From Mesorhizobium sp. 1M-11 (GTDB lineage Bacteria; Pseudomonadota; Alphaproteobacteria; Rhizobiales; Rhizobiaceae): a stretch of DNA of 64,000 nt. Location: positions 372,001 to 436,000 of the forward strand of contig NZ_LJSD01000011.1 of NCBI RefSeq assembly GCF_001303895.1, in the 5' to 3' direction. Below the pieces are notes generated by a model. That model had not been told where the DNA came from. It worked only from the letters and a program-made list of their open reading frames with translations, and searched no databases. A program made the translations under genes and the position numbers. Of this stretch, positions 54,898 through 63,920 are shown piece after piece (position 1 is the stretch's first letter; every line of letters starts with the position of its first letter).

Positions 54898-55617
54898 TCA
54901 GTAGTTGACTTCGGTGCGCGGCGCCGGCGTGTAGAACGGCGCCTTGCGATATCCGTCGATAACCGCTCCGCGCCGCGTCGCATCGACCGGTGTCTGCTGT
55001 CGCGGTCCCAGGAGGTCGGTCGGATTGGCGATCTGGGCGGCGAGGTTGTTCTGATAGGAACAGCCGAAATTGGTGTAGTGTTTGTTCTCGGCCGTATCTG
55101 CGATATCTGCCGACCAGCGGCCGCATTTGTCGGTATGCGCCCGCATCGCCGAATAGGTCACGCGCACGGGTGCCGCGACGTCGGCAGCGCCGGCGTCATA
55201 AGAAATGAAGGCGATGCGGTCGCGGCGGACACCGTTGGCGGCAGCGACCTTGGCGAAACCGCGCGCGGCCGACTGCGCCGCGATCTCGTTGGCTGAGCCG
55301 GACGGCACCGAAATGGTCAGCACCGATGCGGCGTTGCGATCGTAACCGTCAAGGAATCCGAGCAATGACTGGCTTTGCGCACGGGTCATGCCGCGGTCGC
55401 TGGCGCCGACAGGGATATCCAGCGTCTTGTCCTGCTGCGAAATCATGATCGGGTGATTGGTGCGATAGTCGTCGGGGATCGCGCCCACCGTGATGCTGTC
55501 GCGGTTGGCGCAGCCGCTGAGCAATGCCGCCGCGACCAGCAAGGCCGGCATCGCCAACTTCGTTACACTGCTTCGAAGCGCCGGTTGCGGGGCCTCGATG
55601 ATAGCCGAGTGAGACAT
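54898..55617 (-). CDS. cpaD: Tad pilus lipoprotein CpaD
   Basis: A 239-residue CpaD lipoprotein of the outer-membrane secretin complex. The signal peptide ends in the lipobox LLSGC (Cys36). The body has the family segments DDYRTNHPIMI and a C-terminal WSADIADTAENKHYTNFGCSYQNNLAAQIANP-type cysteine-containing region. It is 13 bases from cpaC, in the same operon. Confidence 0.93.
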   Translation of the reverse strand: MSHSAIIEAPQPALRSSVTKLAMPALLVAAALLSGCANRDSITVGAIPDDYRTNHPIMISQQDKTLDIPVGASDRGMTRAQSQSLLGFLDGYDRNAASVLTISVPSGSANEIAAQSAARGFAKVAAANGVRRDRIAFISYDAGAADVAAPVRVTYSAMRAHTDKCGRWSADIADTAENKHYTNFGCSYQNNLAAQIANPTDLLGPRQQTPVDATRRGAVIDGYRKAPFYTPAPRTEVNY

Positions 55618-55630
55618 AACCGTTCCCCGC

Positions 55631-57175
55631 TTATTTGTAGATGAAACCGACGACGCCATGATAGCGGCCGGCGGGTTTGTCGGTCTGCATGGTGCCGTAG
55701 ACACGGTTGACGCGACCAAGGAACATGCCGGCACCATCGCTGGCGGCGTTGAAATTGTCGTCAGGTTTAGCGAGGTCGTTGCGCGCGACCGGCCGAGCCA
55801 GATAAGGCGTAATGAGAATGACCAGCTCGGTCTCGTTGCGGACGAAATCCCGGCTGCGAAACAAAGCGCCGAGCACCGGGATTTTTGAAAGACCCGGCAA
55901 ACCGTTGACCGCCTGGCGGATGTCGTCACGCACAAGGCCAGCGATCATCATCGAACCACCGGACGGCAGTTCGACGGTGGTATCGGCTAACCGCTTACGG
56001 ATGGAAAGCAAATTGGCGCCTGGATAATTCAGCCCCGTCGGAAGACCGACGGAACCTTCCGTCGTCGGTTCAGAAACAGAAGTCCTGACTTTCAGACTGA
56101 TACGACCGGGGGAAAGCACGACGGGCTGAAACTCGAGCCCTATTCCGTATTCGAGTTTCTCGATCGTGTACTTAATGTTATCCCTCTTTCCTTTTGCTCG
56201 CTCCTCATTGTCGACAGCAGTGACATCCTGGCCTGTGACGAGATTGAACTCGCCACCAACCCTGAATGTTGCCTTTTCGCCCGAAACTGCGGTCAGGGTC
56301 GGCTCAGCCAGCGTTTTCATGACGCCCGCCTGTTCCATCGCATTGATGTAGGCCTGCAGCGATGACGATCCGATTGCGAGACTGGATTGGCTGAGGGGTT
56401 TGCCAAGACCTGAAAGGGGGTCGCCGATCGCGCTCCAGCTGATGCCATTGGAGCCGCCGCTGCCCACCATATTGACGCCGAGCTGCTTCATGACCGTTCG
56501 GCTCACCTCAGCGACCGTCACTTTCAGCGTCACCTGGTCATCGCCGATGATTTGGATGAGATTGACGATCTGGCTCTTCTGGCGGGTCTGATCGGGATTA
56601 TCGATATCCACCCCACCGTCGCGAGAACCGCCCACTGCGGTTTGCGAATATTGGCCTGTCGTCGCCTCACCGCCCGTCACGAAGATGGTGGCCAGATCGA
56701 CCGCGCGCTTGGCGTCGAGCGGTGTGTCGACGGTGCCGGTCAGAACGACGTTGTCGTTGAGCAGTTCCACCTTGACGTCGGAATTCGGAATGAACCGCTT
56801 GAGGTAATCCTCGAGACCGGCGACGTCGCGTTCGACAGCCAGATCGAGGCTGACGATCTGCTCGCCATTCGGACCGAAGACGAAGATGTTGGTCTCGCCG
56901 ACCGCCTTGCCGAAAAGATAGATGCGGCGGGACGTTCGCGTCACGGCATCGGCCACTGCCGGATTGGCCACGAGGATATCGTAAGCGTCGTTGGGCAAGT
57001 CGATGACGATCGATTTGTTGAGGCCAAGTTTGACACGCTGGCCGGCGGCCGTGTTGCCGACGCGTGCCTTGCTGCCGGCAGCCTGCGCATCAATCGGGCC
57101 CATCGCTTCGGCGCCGACAAGCATGAGGCCGGCGGCGAGGATGGCGGCAAACCGGGATTTGGCGTTCACCCTCAT
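55631..57175 (-). CDS. cpaC: Tad pilus secretin CpaC/RcpA
   Basis: A 514-residue outer-membrane secretin. The signal peptide covers about residues 1-31; an N-terminal T2SS-T3SS_pil_N domain (IVIDLPNDAYDILVANPAVAD) and a BON-like segment come before the secretin domain, with the conserved VPVLGALFRSRDF-type motif (residues about 445-460). It forms the gated pore through which the pilus passes. It overlaps cpaB by 4 bases. Confidence 0.95.
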   Translation of the reverse strand: MRVNAKSRFAAILAAGLMLVGAEAMGPIDAQAAGSKARVGNTAAGQRVKLGLNKSIVIDLPNDAYDILVANPAVADAVTRTSRRIYLFGKAVGETNIFVFGPNGEQIVSLDLAVERDVAGLEDYLKRFIPNSDVKVELLNDNVVLTGTVDTPLDAKRAVDLATIFVTGGEATTGQYSQTAVGGSRDGGVDIDNPDQTRQKSQIVNLIQIIGDDQVTLKVTVAEVSRTVMKQLGVNMVGSGGSNGISWSAIGDPLSGLGKPLSQSSLAIGSSSLQAYINAMEQAGVMKTLAEPTLTAVSGEKATFRVGGEFNLVTGQDVTAVDNEERAKGKRDNIKYTIEKLEYGIGLEFQPVVLSPGRISLKVRTSVSEPTTEGSVGLPTGLNYPGANLLSIRKRLADTTVELPSGGSMMIAGLVRDDIRQAVNGLPGLSKIPVLGALFRSRDFVRNETELVILITPYLARPVARNDLAKPDDNFNAASDGAGMFLGRVNRVYGTMQTDKPAGRYHGVVGFIYK

Positions 57176-57987
57176 TTCCTTGCTCCCACTTCGGAAACTT
57201 CCCCGGATTTGATGAGACGCACCGTGCCGCGCCGTCCGTTGCCCGAGACGAGGTAGTCGGCTTCAGCCGCCACCTTCTCCTGAGTGTCCTTGATCGAGCG
57301 CAGCGCAAGCGTCAGCCGGTCCGCCATCTGTTGCGCCACGGTGATGATCTCGGCCTGTTGCGGCGTCAGCTCCAACGTAGCCGTCTGGCCGACACGGGTC
57401 TTCTTGCCTTCCTCGTCTTCCTGGATGGTCTGGTCGATCGCCAGGACCCGGATGTTCTTCAGGATGGTTTCGGTGGTGAAGCCGCCACCCCCGCCATTCG
57501 CCGGATCGGCCTTTCGCGTCATGATCACGTCGACATAATCGTTCGGCAGAATGAAGCCGCCCGCGGATGTATCCGCGGCGATCGCCGTTGCGACCGCTCG
57601 TGTGCCGGGAGGCAGGATAGACGACATGAAACTCTGTCCCTCGCCGATCAGCTTGGAACGACGGACGGGCTCGCCCGCATACATGGCAACGCGGGCGACG
57701 GAACTCTTGAGCTTATCGACGGCCTCGGGATCGGCAGCGCGGGTGATGAAATTGGGATTCACGCCGTCAGCGGGCCATGCTTCCCACTTGATGCTGGTTT
57801 CCAACGGGCTTCCCATTGAAACATCGGCGCTGAGAACCAACACATCTTCCAGCGCGATCGCCGGCTGCTGGGGTCCGGCCTCGACGATCTGAGGCACCGG
57901 CGGAACCGCCATGTTCTTGGCGACATAGCCAGCACCGCCCGCAGCGGCAACAGCCACGCTCAAAATAATCAACCGGGATGCCGGCAT
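57172..57987 (-). CDS. cpaB: Tad pilus assembly protein CpaB/RcpC
   Basis: A 271-residue periplasmic SAF-domain protein with an N-terminal membrane anchor (residues 4-24, RLIILSVAVAAAGGAGYVAK). It has the SAF-type region ALEDVLVLSADVSMGSPLE and DVIMTRKAD and supports secretin function. The ATG at 57987 is used rather than a TTG at 58008. It overlaps cpaC by 4 bases (ATGA). A near-perfect CtrA box lies 67 bases upstream. Confidence 0.93.
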   Translation of the reverse strand: MPASRLIILSVAVAAAGGAGYVAKNMAVPPVPQIVEAGPQQPAIALEDVLVLSADVSMGSPLETSIKWEAWPADGVNPNFITRAADPEAVDKLKSSVARVAMYAGEPVRRSKLIGEGQSFMSSILPPGTRAVATAIAADTSAGGFILPNDYVDVIMTRKADPANGGGGGFTTETILKNIRVLAIDQTIQEDEEGKKTRVGQTATLELTPQQAEIITVAQQMADRLTLALRSIKDTQEKVAAEADYLVSGNGRRGTVRLIKSGEVSEVGARK

Positions 57988-58053
57988 CGCCCCATACCAC
58001 CCTGACAAACCACCTAGCCAAGTCGGACTGTGCGTCGGAAATCGTCAAATTAT

Positions 58054-58070
58054 GGTTAATGGAGTTCTAA
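58054..58070 (-). promoter_or_regulatory. CtrA-like box upstream of cpaB
   Basis: On the minus strand TTAG-AACTCCA-TTAACC matches the extended CtrA consensus TTAA-N7-TTAACC with a single mismatch, and is located 67 bases before the cpaB start in an AT-rich gap. It is the best CtrA-type match I found. It could drive the cpaB-to-tadC operon. Confidence 0.55.
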
Positions 58071-58108
58071 TTTATTGGTCTGGCGGAAGAGCTCAAAGCG
58101 CCGATAAA

Positions 58109-58627
58109 TTAAGCCGAAAGCCTTTCCAGCGCCCACATTGCAAGCGGCGATTCGGGGAATGCGATCAATCCGCCCAAACCCAACGCGATACCGTAGGGCA
58201 CACCGACTTTTTCGTCAGCGAAATGGCGCAGGAACGCATTCTGACCCGTTATCGCTGCCAAGGGCGATTTCCGATAGGCGAGAATGGCGATCGTCAGTAT
58301 GCCGCCAAGGATGGATGCAATCACCAGATACTGCAGAAGGGTAAAATTAAACCCCATCCAGACCGACGTGGCAGCGAGCAGCTTGGCGTCGCCGCCGCCC
58401 ATTCCGCCGAGCGCAAAGAGCGCGAAGGTCACGCTTAAAACAAGAAGGCCGGCCACGAGATGCAGACCAAAGGCTGCCCAATCCATGCCGGTCAGCGGCG
58501 CGACGGCCACAAAGGTCACCACCAGCAACGCCGAGACGCGATTGGCGATCGTCATCGACAAAATGTCCGAGATCGCAGCGAACAGCATGCAAAAAGGAAA
58601 GACGACAAAGATCAGCGCTATGAGCAT
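58109..58627 (-). CDS. cpaA: Prepilin peptidase CpaA/TadV
   Basis: A 172-residue GxGD-type aspartyl peptidase with about five membrane helices that removes prepilin leader peptides. The catalytic aspartates are in AISDILSMTI and GGGDAKLLA. The ATG at 58627 is used rather than a TTG at 58660. It is upstream of the cpaB operon with a 121-base gap carrying a CtrA-like box, so it can be expressed separately. Confidence 0.93.
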   Translation of the reverse strand: MLIALIFVVFPFCMLFAAISDILSMTIANRVSALLVVTFVAVAPLTGMDWAAFGLHLVAGLLVLSVTFALFALGGMGGGDAKLLAATSVWMGFNFTLLQYLVIASILGGILTIAILAYRKSPLAAITGQNAFLRHFADEKVGVPYGIALGLGGLIAFPESPLAMWALERLSA

Positions 58628-58788
58628 GGCCTGACGCACAAAGTAACTTCGATGCGGCAATACCTACTTCAACTGCGTTAAGGATCGATGAGCCAGATCC
58701 GGAAAATGCAGCCTTCTATGAGAATGGAGCCAGTTCGGCTTGTCTGCGGGCTAGTGCTCTACCGCAACTGGGTGGCGCTGGAAGGCAC

Positions 58789-58803
58789 TTAACCCTTGGT
58801 TCA
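58789..58803 (+). promoter_or_regulatory. CtrA-like box upstream of the secretin N-domain gene
   Basis: TTAA-CCCTTGG-TTCA, 7 of 8 consensus bases, 50 bases before the start at 58853. The 225-base gap is shared with cpaA, which runs the other way. Confidence 0.4.
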
Positions 58804-58852
58804 CCAATCTCGTTCATCTTCTTTTTGACTTTTTGCCGTGCCGGAGACCGAG

Positions 58853-59272
58853 ATGTCCGTGTCGAAACCGCTGATCGTGGCCGCGGCATTTGCCGCCGCG
58901 ATCTTTGCCTTGCCCAGCAAGGCCGAGGTTGGCATCGAGGTTACCATGAACCAGGCCAGGATCGTGAAGCTCCCGCGCGCGGCTGACACGGTTGTCATCG
59001 GCAATTCTGCCATCGCCGACGCTGCCGTACAGGATGCCTCGACGATCGTGCTCACCGGCAAGGGTTTCGGTGTCACCAATATCGTGGCGCTCGACAATCA
59101 GGGCAGCCCTATCCTCGACGAGCAGGTTACAGTCGTTCGACAGGCTGTCAGTTCCGTGCGCATCTATCGGCGCTCGCAAGTGCAGACCATGTCGTGCACT
59201 CCCTATTGCGAGAGCGCGACGAAGACCGACGCCGAGAAGGTTTCCGAGTCGGAAATGAACGCCGGTCAATAG
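58853..59272 (+). CDS. Stand-alone pilus secretin N-terminal-domain protein
   Basis: A 139-residue exported protein. A signal peptide (residues 1-24) is followed by a T2SS-T3SS_pil_N-like domain: VTMNQARIVKLPRAADTVVIGNSAIADAAVQD and VLTGKGFGVTNIVALDNQG. This is the same domain as at the N-terminus of CpaC but without a secretin barrel. The C-terminus holds a CxxxxC pair (SCTPYCES). GGAGA supports ATG 58853 over a GTG 5 codons earlier. It is divergent from cpaA and followed by the TadE-like genes; it may cap or regulate the secretin, but the role is unproven. Confidence 0.85.
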   Translation: MSVSKPLIVAAAFAAAIFALPSKAEVGIEVTMNQARIVKLPRAADTVVIGNSAIADAAVQDASTIVLTGKGFGVTNIVALDNQGSPILDEQVTVVRQAVSSVRIYRRSQVQTMSCTPYCESATKTDAEKVSESEMNAGQ

Positions 59273-59304
59273 ACATCTCGGACGGCGTCCGGTGTCCAGG
59301 CTGG

Positions 59305-59319
59305 TTAAGCGCGGGTAAA
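59305..59319 (+). promoter_or_regulatory. Weak CtrA-like box upstream of the TadE-like genes
   Basis: TTAA-GCGCGGG-TAAA fits the CtrA pattern at 7 of 8 positions, 93 bases before the first TadE-like gene. Weak evidence on its own; supported by similar boxes at 49022, 58054 and 58789. Confidence 0.3.
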
Positions 59320-59412
59320 GACTTCATCCGTTACTTTAAGGATCAATAAAACGAGCCCTCAACGGGTTTCGTCTAGGCTTCCAGCGGGTTCGGCTTAGGG
59401 GTTCCAGGCGTC

Positions 59413-60018
59413 ATGGGGCAGGCAGGCAAACGCGGCAGCGAGAAGCGCGCGGCGCGACGTCGTGGGTTTTTGGGCCGTTTCGCACGCGACCGGCGTGGCA
59501 GCACAGCGATCGAGTTCGCGGCTCTCGCCATTCCTTTCGCATTGCTCGTGTTCGCGATCCTGGAAAGCTGCCTTTCCTTCGCCGGCCAGGAGGTGCTGAC
59601 AAACGCGACGGACGACATCGCACGCCAGTTGCGTACCGGCCAACTAAAGGTTGTCACCGTCGATTCCCTGAAGCAGAAAATCTGCCACGAACTCGAAATC
59701 CTGATGGCGAACGAGTGCACAGACCGTCTCAAGGTCGACCTGCGCAAGTATGATTCTTACGTCGAGGCCGCCGGTTACAGCTACAAGATCGCCAACGGTG
59801 AGATCGTGCTGATGAAGGGCACTTCGGAAGACCAGAAACAGTTTGTCGCCGAGCCCGGCGGAGCCGAGACGATCAACATGTTACGCGTCTTCTACAAATG
59901 GCCGGTCATCACCGACTTCCTGGCAAAATCCATGGCCGGCCTGGACTTCAAGGGCAGCCGCAATTCCACGCTGCATTTCGCCACCAACACTTGGTTCAAC
60001 GAACCTTACGGCAGTTGA
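59413..60018 (+). CDS. TadE-like pseudopilin
   Basis: A 201-residue minor pilin-like protein. An Arg-rich N-terminus (residues 8-28) leads to a TadE-type hydrophobic segment with the E+5-like glutamate (RRGSTAIEFAALAIPFALLVFAILES), cleaved by CpaA in the family. The rest is periplasmic with two cysteines (KICHELEILMANECTDR). Probably a minor subunit that helps pilus initiation. It is followed after 30 bases by a second member. Confidence 0.9.
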   Translation: MGQAGKRGSEKRAARRRGFLGRFARDRRGSTAIEFAALAIPFALLVFAILESCLSFAGQEVLTNATDDIARQLRTGQLKVVTVDSLKQKICHELEILMANECTDRLKVDLRKYDSYVEAAGYSYKIANGEIVLMKGTSEDQKQFVAEPGGAETINMLRVFYKWPVITDFLAKSMAGLDFKGSRNSTLHFATNTWFNEPYGS

Positions 60019-60048
60019 TCGGGCACTGCGACCCGCAAAGGAAAAGAG

Positions 60049-60663
60049 ATGCTGCCTCAGGCACTGAAACGACTCGGAATGCTGCGACTGAGAGCAGCCC
60101 GCTTCTGCAAGGATCGACGTGGCGTCGCGGCCGTCGAATTTGCTTTTTTGGCCCCCATCTTGCTGATGATGTATTTCCTGACCATGGAGGCGTCGCAGGC
60201 AATCGAGACCAATAAGAAGGTCAGTCGTCTCGGCAGCATGGTTGCCGATCTTGTCGCGCAAAATCCCGGAAGCATCGACAAAGCCGCCATCCAAAGCATT
60301 ATGGATATTGGGCAAACTACGCTGCTGCCATACGCCCGATCAAAGCCTACGATCACTGTCACTGGCCTGCGAGTGGAATCCTCGGCACCGGAAGCTACGG
60401 TTGTTTGGTCACGCAAACTGAACAACGGCACTTTCGGTCCCGGCCTCGCCAAAGACAACAAACTCCCGATACCATCAGCACTGGCCATTGAAGGCACATT
60501 CCTGGTCAAAGTGGACAGCAATCTGACCTATGAACCACTGATCGTCTGGGTAGCGGGCGGCGAGCAACTGGGCCTGCTCAATACATTCAAAACCATCAAC
60601 ATGGGCGAAACCTATTTGCTGCGTCCGCGCACGGTCTCGCAGCTCACCTGCTCGGACTGCTAG
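60049..60663 (+). CDS. TadE/TadG-like pseudopilin
   Basis: A 204-residue protein whose N-terminus is DRRGVAAVEFAFLAPILLMMYF, the TadE/TadG processing segment. It lacks the von Willebrand A domain and the long C-terminus of a full TadG, so it is a short TadE-type or truncated-TadG subunit. AAGGA 7 bases upstream supports the ATG. It ends with a C-x2-C (CSDC) pair. Confidence 0.87.
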   Translation: MLPQALKRLGMLRLRAARFCKDRRGVAAVEFAFLAPILLMMYFLTMEASQAIETNKKVSRLGSMVADLVAQNPGSIDKAAIQSIMDIGQTTLLPYARSKPTITVTGLRVESSAPEATVVWSRKLNNGTFGPGLAKDNKLPIPSALAIEGTFLVKVDSNLTYEPLIVWVAGGEQLGLLNTFKTINMGETYLLRPRTVSQLTCSDC

Positions 60664-60673
60664 GCCTGGACCA

Positions 60674-61609
60674 TCATTCCCGGCCCCGCACGGGATCCCG
60701 CAAGCTGGCGCGCATGATCCGTGTCGCCGCCTCATAATCCTGATGCGCCACAGCCACGAACCCACCCGAATGCCAGGGTTCCAGCAGATTGTACGTTTCA
60801 GGCGTTTGGCCCTTGAGATTGACCAGAAAGACACGGAGCCTCCGCTTGGCTTCCGGATCGAGACTTTTCAGCACGGCATGGGGGCCGTAGCGCAGCAGAT
60901 TGGATCTCCAGATCACCTGCAGTGAGCTTTCCGGCACGCCAGCTTCTTTCAGTCTTGCGATCGTACCGCCGGTCTCGCTGTCATCAGCGCGAGACGTCGC
61001 CCAACCGAATACGGCATCGACCTTTTTCTCCGCCAGCATCGCTTCCGCAGCCGAGACGGATGACACGCGTTCGAGAAATGGACTGGCTTGCGAAAGGGAA
61101 ACCTGGTTCGGCGTGAGGTCCGCCAGCGGCAGCAGCCAGCCCGCAACACTTTCCGCAGGACCGACCGCAATACGATGCGCGGTCATGGCTTGCAGCGATG
61201 GCACCTTCCCATCCCGCGTAATCAGGAGCGAACGGATGCCGACAGCACCATCGCCATCCGTCGGCGCGACGAGAGGCTCCACACAACCGCAACGTTCGGA
61301 TGCAGTCGTATAGGCGAGCGCGGAATAGATCGCATATTCGACACGGCCGGCTGACTGCGCCTCGATCAGGGTCGCGTAGTCCGGCGCCACCAGAAACTCG
61401 ACGTTCATGCCAAGCGCCATGGAATAAGCCTTGGTCAAGGCTGAGAGGCCGGGCACCGTGTTTCCGGCGCCTGGTTCAGCGATCATGCCGATGCGGAATG
61501 TGCCGATGTCGTCACGCCAATCGGCGCGCGCGTACGAGATGGCGGTCGCCAGAGCCACGGTGACGACCGCCGTCTTCCAAAGGCTCAAGACGCAAGAATA
61601 ACGGGACAT
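60674..61609 (-). CDS. Orphan PhnD-like phosphate/phosphonate-type ABC substrate-binding protein
   Basis: A 311-residue periplasmic binding protein of the PhnD/PtxB group, with a signal peptide (residues about 1-29, [12 protein letters not shown]) and the body elements [29 protein letters not shown] and [12 protein letters not shown]. No ABC permease or ATPase gene lies nearby, so it may be a sensor or signalling input or a partner of a distant transporter. It converges on the second pilus gene with a 10-base gap. ATG 61627 is an alternative start, and the choice is uncertain. Confidence 0.85.
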   Translation of the reverse strand: MSRYSCVLSLWKTAVVTVALATAISYARADWRDDIGTFRIGMIAEPGAGNTVPGLSALTKAYSMALGMNVEFLVAPDYATLIEAQSAGRVEYAIYSALAYTTASERCGCVEPLVAPTDGDGAVGIRSLLITRDGKVPSLQAMTAHRIAVGPAESVAGWLLPLADLTPNQVSLSQASPFLERVSSVSAAEAMLAEKKVDAVFGWATSRADDSETGGTIARLKEAGVPESSLQVIWRSNLLRYGPHAVLKSLDPEAKRRLRVFLVNLKGQTPETYNLLEPWHSGGFVAVAHQDYEAATRIMRASLRDPVRGRE

Positions 61610-61765
61610 CGACGTGGAACCGATCATCTTCCAAAGTTTCGACCGGCTTCGCCAGGAAGCCGTTGTCGGCTATTGTCGACGCAAGCCGTTGCCGTTTGGT
61701 TTCCGAATTGCCAACGCCGTTGTGCAATCCTATGTCTTGGCCGACAAACAAACCGACAGGCTCGA

Positions 61766-63001
61766 ATGGCGCGCGCTTTCATCTTCGTTCTGGATTCCTT
61801 CGGCATCGGCGGTGCTGCCGACGCCGAGAAATACGGCGATGCCGGTGCCGATACTTTCGGCCATATCGCCGAGGCCTGCGCCAAGGGCAAAGCCGACCGC
61901 GAAGGCTTGCGCAGCGGCCCCCTCGCGGTGCCCAACATGGCTGCACTCGGCCTCGGTCGCGCCGCCAGGACGGCTACCGGCTTCACCTTCCCAGAAGCGG
62001 CTGCCAACGAGGGCACTTTCCATGGCGCAGCGCAGGAAGTTTCCAGCGGCAAGGACACACCGTCCGGCCATTGGGAGATTGCCGCACTGCCCGTCCGTTT
62101 CGACTGGGGCTACTTTCCAGACACCATACCGACCTTCCCCGCCTCGCTGACCGAAGCGATGATCCGTGAAGGTAAGGTGCCGGGCATCCTCGCCAACCGG
62201 CACGCATCGGGTACCGGCGTGATCGAAGAGTTTGGCGAGGAACACATCCGCACCGGCATGCCGATCTGCTACACGTCCGTGGATTCCGTGCTGCAGATCG
62301 CCGCGCATGAAGAGCATTTCGGGCTCGAACGACTTTATGAATTCTGCAAGGTCGTGCGGCGACTGGTCGATCCGCTGAATATCGGGCGCGTCATAGCCCG
62401 CCCCTTTGTCGGCGAAACGGCAGCCACGTTCAGCCGTACGCCCAACCGTCGCGACTTTTCCGTACCCCCGCCCGAATACACGCTTCTCGACCGGCTGACG
62501 GAACGCGGCAGCCAGGTCCTCGCCGTGGGCAAGATCGGCGATATCTTTGCCCATCGCGGCGTTTCGGAAGTGCGCAAGGCCGCCGGTAATATGGCGATGT
62601 TCGACAAGGCACTTACCGCCATCGACGATGCCGGAGACGGCGATCTTGTATTCGCCAATTTCGTCGACTTCGATACCGAGTTCGGTCATCGCCGTGACGT
62701 GGCCGGCTATGCAGCAGCGCTGGAAGCCTTCGACAAACGCATTCCTGAGGCCTTGGCCAAGCTGCAGCCCGGCGACCTCTTCATCCTAACCGCCGACCAC
62801 GGCAACGATCCGACCTGGCGGGGCACGGACCACACGCGCGAGCGAATCCCGGTGATTGGCATTGCTCCCGGCCTCAAGGGTGGCGACATCGGGCTCAGGC
62901 CAACTTTTGCCGACATCGGAGAGACGGTGGCTGAACATCTCGGCCTGGCGCCCGGCCGCCATGGCACATCCTTCTTGGCCGAGCTTGGTGGCCATGCCTG
63001 A
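61766..63001 (+). CDS. deoB: Phosphopentomutase
   Basis: A 411-residue alkaline-phosphatase-superfamily mutase that interconverts (deoxy)ribose 1-phosphate and 5-phosphate in nucleoside salvage. The metal-binding N-terminus [15 protein letters not shown], the phospho-acceptor region [10 protein letters not shown], and the C-terminal [19 protein letters not shown] are all present. ATG at 61766 has AGG 5 bases upstream. Overlaps mutM by 8 bases. Confidence 0.96.
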   Translation: MARAFIFVLDSFGIGGAADAEKYGDAGADTFGHIAEACAKGKADREGLRSGPLAVPNMAALGLGRAARTATGFTFPEAAANEGTFHGAAQEVSSGKDTPSGHWEIAALPVRFDWGYFPDTIPTFPASLTEAMIREGKVPGILANRHASGTGVIEEFGEEHIRTGMPICYTSVDSVLQIAAHEEHFGLERLYEFCKVVRRLVDPLNIGRVIARPFVGETAATFSRTPNRRDFSVPPPEYTLLDRLTERGSQVLAVGKIGDIFAHRGVSEVRKAAGNMAMFDKALTAIDDAGDGDLVFANFVDFDTEFGHRRDVAGYAAALEAFDKRIPEALAKLQPGDLFILTADHGNDPTWRGTDHTRERIPVIGIAPGLKGGDIGLRPTFADIGETVAEHLGLAPGRHGTSFLAELGGHA

Positions 63002-63884
63002 GCTTCCCGAGGTCGAAACCGTCCGGCGCGGACTGCAGCCGGTCATGGAAGGCGCCCGTATCACGACTGTGGAAGCCCGCCGCCCGGATCTGCGCTTTCC
63101 GTTTCCCGAGCGTTTCGTTGAACGGCTGCAAGGCAGGCGTATCACCGCGCTCGGCCGACGCGCCAAATACCTCACCGTGCATGTCGAGGACGGTCCGGTG
63201 TTGATCTGCCATCTCGGCATGTCCGGCTCTTTCCGCATCGAACAGCCAGACGGCGCAGAGACCCCCGGCGACTTTCACCACGTACGCTCGAAGGCCGCTG
63301 CGCACGACCATGTCGTGTTCCATCTCGAGCCGGCCGCCGGCGGCGAGGCTCGTGTCGTTTTCAATGATCCACGTCGCTTCGGCTTCATGCTGTTCGGCGA
63401 AGGTGCCGCCAGCGAGCACCCCATGCTCAAAGACCTCGGTATCGAGCCAACCGGCAATGCACTGGACGGTCCCCTGCTTGCTTCCTTGTTCGAAGGCCGC
63501 AAAACGCCGCTTAAAGCAGCGCTGCTCGATCAACGGCTGATTGCGGGCCTCGGCAATATCTATGTCTCGGAAGCGTTGTGGCGTGCCAGCCTGTTGCCGA
63601 CGCGCGCCGCCGGCACGATTGCCGGCACCAGCAGGAAAGCGAAGGAGCGGAGCGCGAAGCTGGCCGAGGCGGTGCGCTCGGTCATCGCGGACGCAATTGC
63701 CGCCGGCGGCTCGTCGCTGAAAGACTATGTACAGACCGACGGTTCCCTGGGTTATTTCCAGCATTCCTTCGCGGTCTATGACCGCGAGGGCGAACCGTGT
63801 TCCAAGCCGGGCTGTGGCGGCCATATCGAACGGATCGTACAAAGCGGCCGCTCCACCTTCTATTGCCGCTCCTGCCAGGAGTAG
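62994..63884 (+). CDS. mutM: Formamidopyrimidine-DNA glycosylase
   Basis: A 296-residue Fpg that excises 8-oxoguanine and formamidopyrimidines from DNA. It starts with the catalytic [13 protein letters not shown] (Pro2, Glu3), then GRRAKYL with the conserved lysine, a helix-two-turn-helix, and a C-terminal zinc finger C-x4-C-x16-C-x2-C (CSKPGC ... FYCRSCQE). It overlaps deoB by 8 bases. The order mutM followed by an enoyl-CoA hydratase gene is common in rhizobia. Confidence 0.97.
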   Translation: MPELPEVETVRRGLQPVMEGARITTVEARRPDLRFPFPERFVERLQGRRITALGRRAKYLTVHVEDGPVLICHLGMSGSFRIEQPDGAETPGDFHHVRSKAAAHDHVVFHLEPAAGGEARVVFNDPRRFGFMLFGEGAASEHPMLKDLGIEPTGNALDGPLLASLFEGRKTPLKAALLDQRLIAGLGNIYVSEALWRASLLPTRAAGTIAGTSRKAKERSAKLAEAVRSVIADAIAAGGSSLKDYVQTDGSLGYFQHSFAVYDREGEPCSKPGCGGHIERIVQSGRSTFYCRSCQE

Positions 63885-63920
63885 GTTAGACGGGTCTCAC
63901 CGCAACGAGGAGACCGAGCC

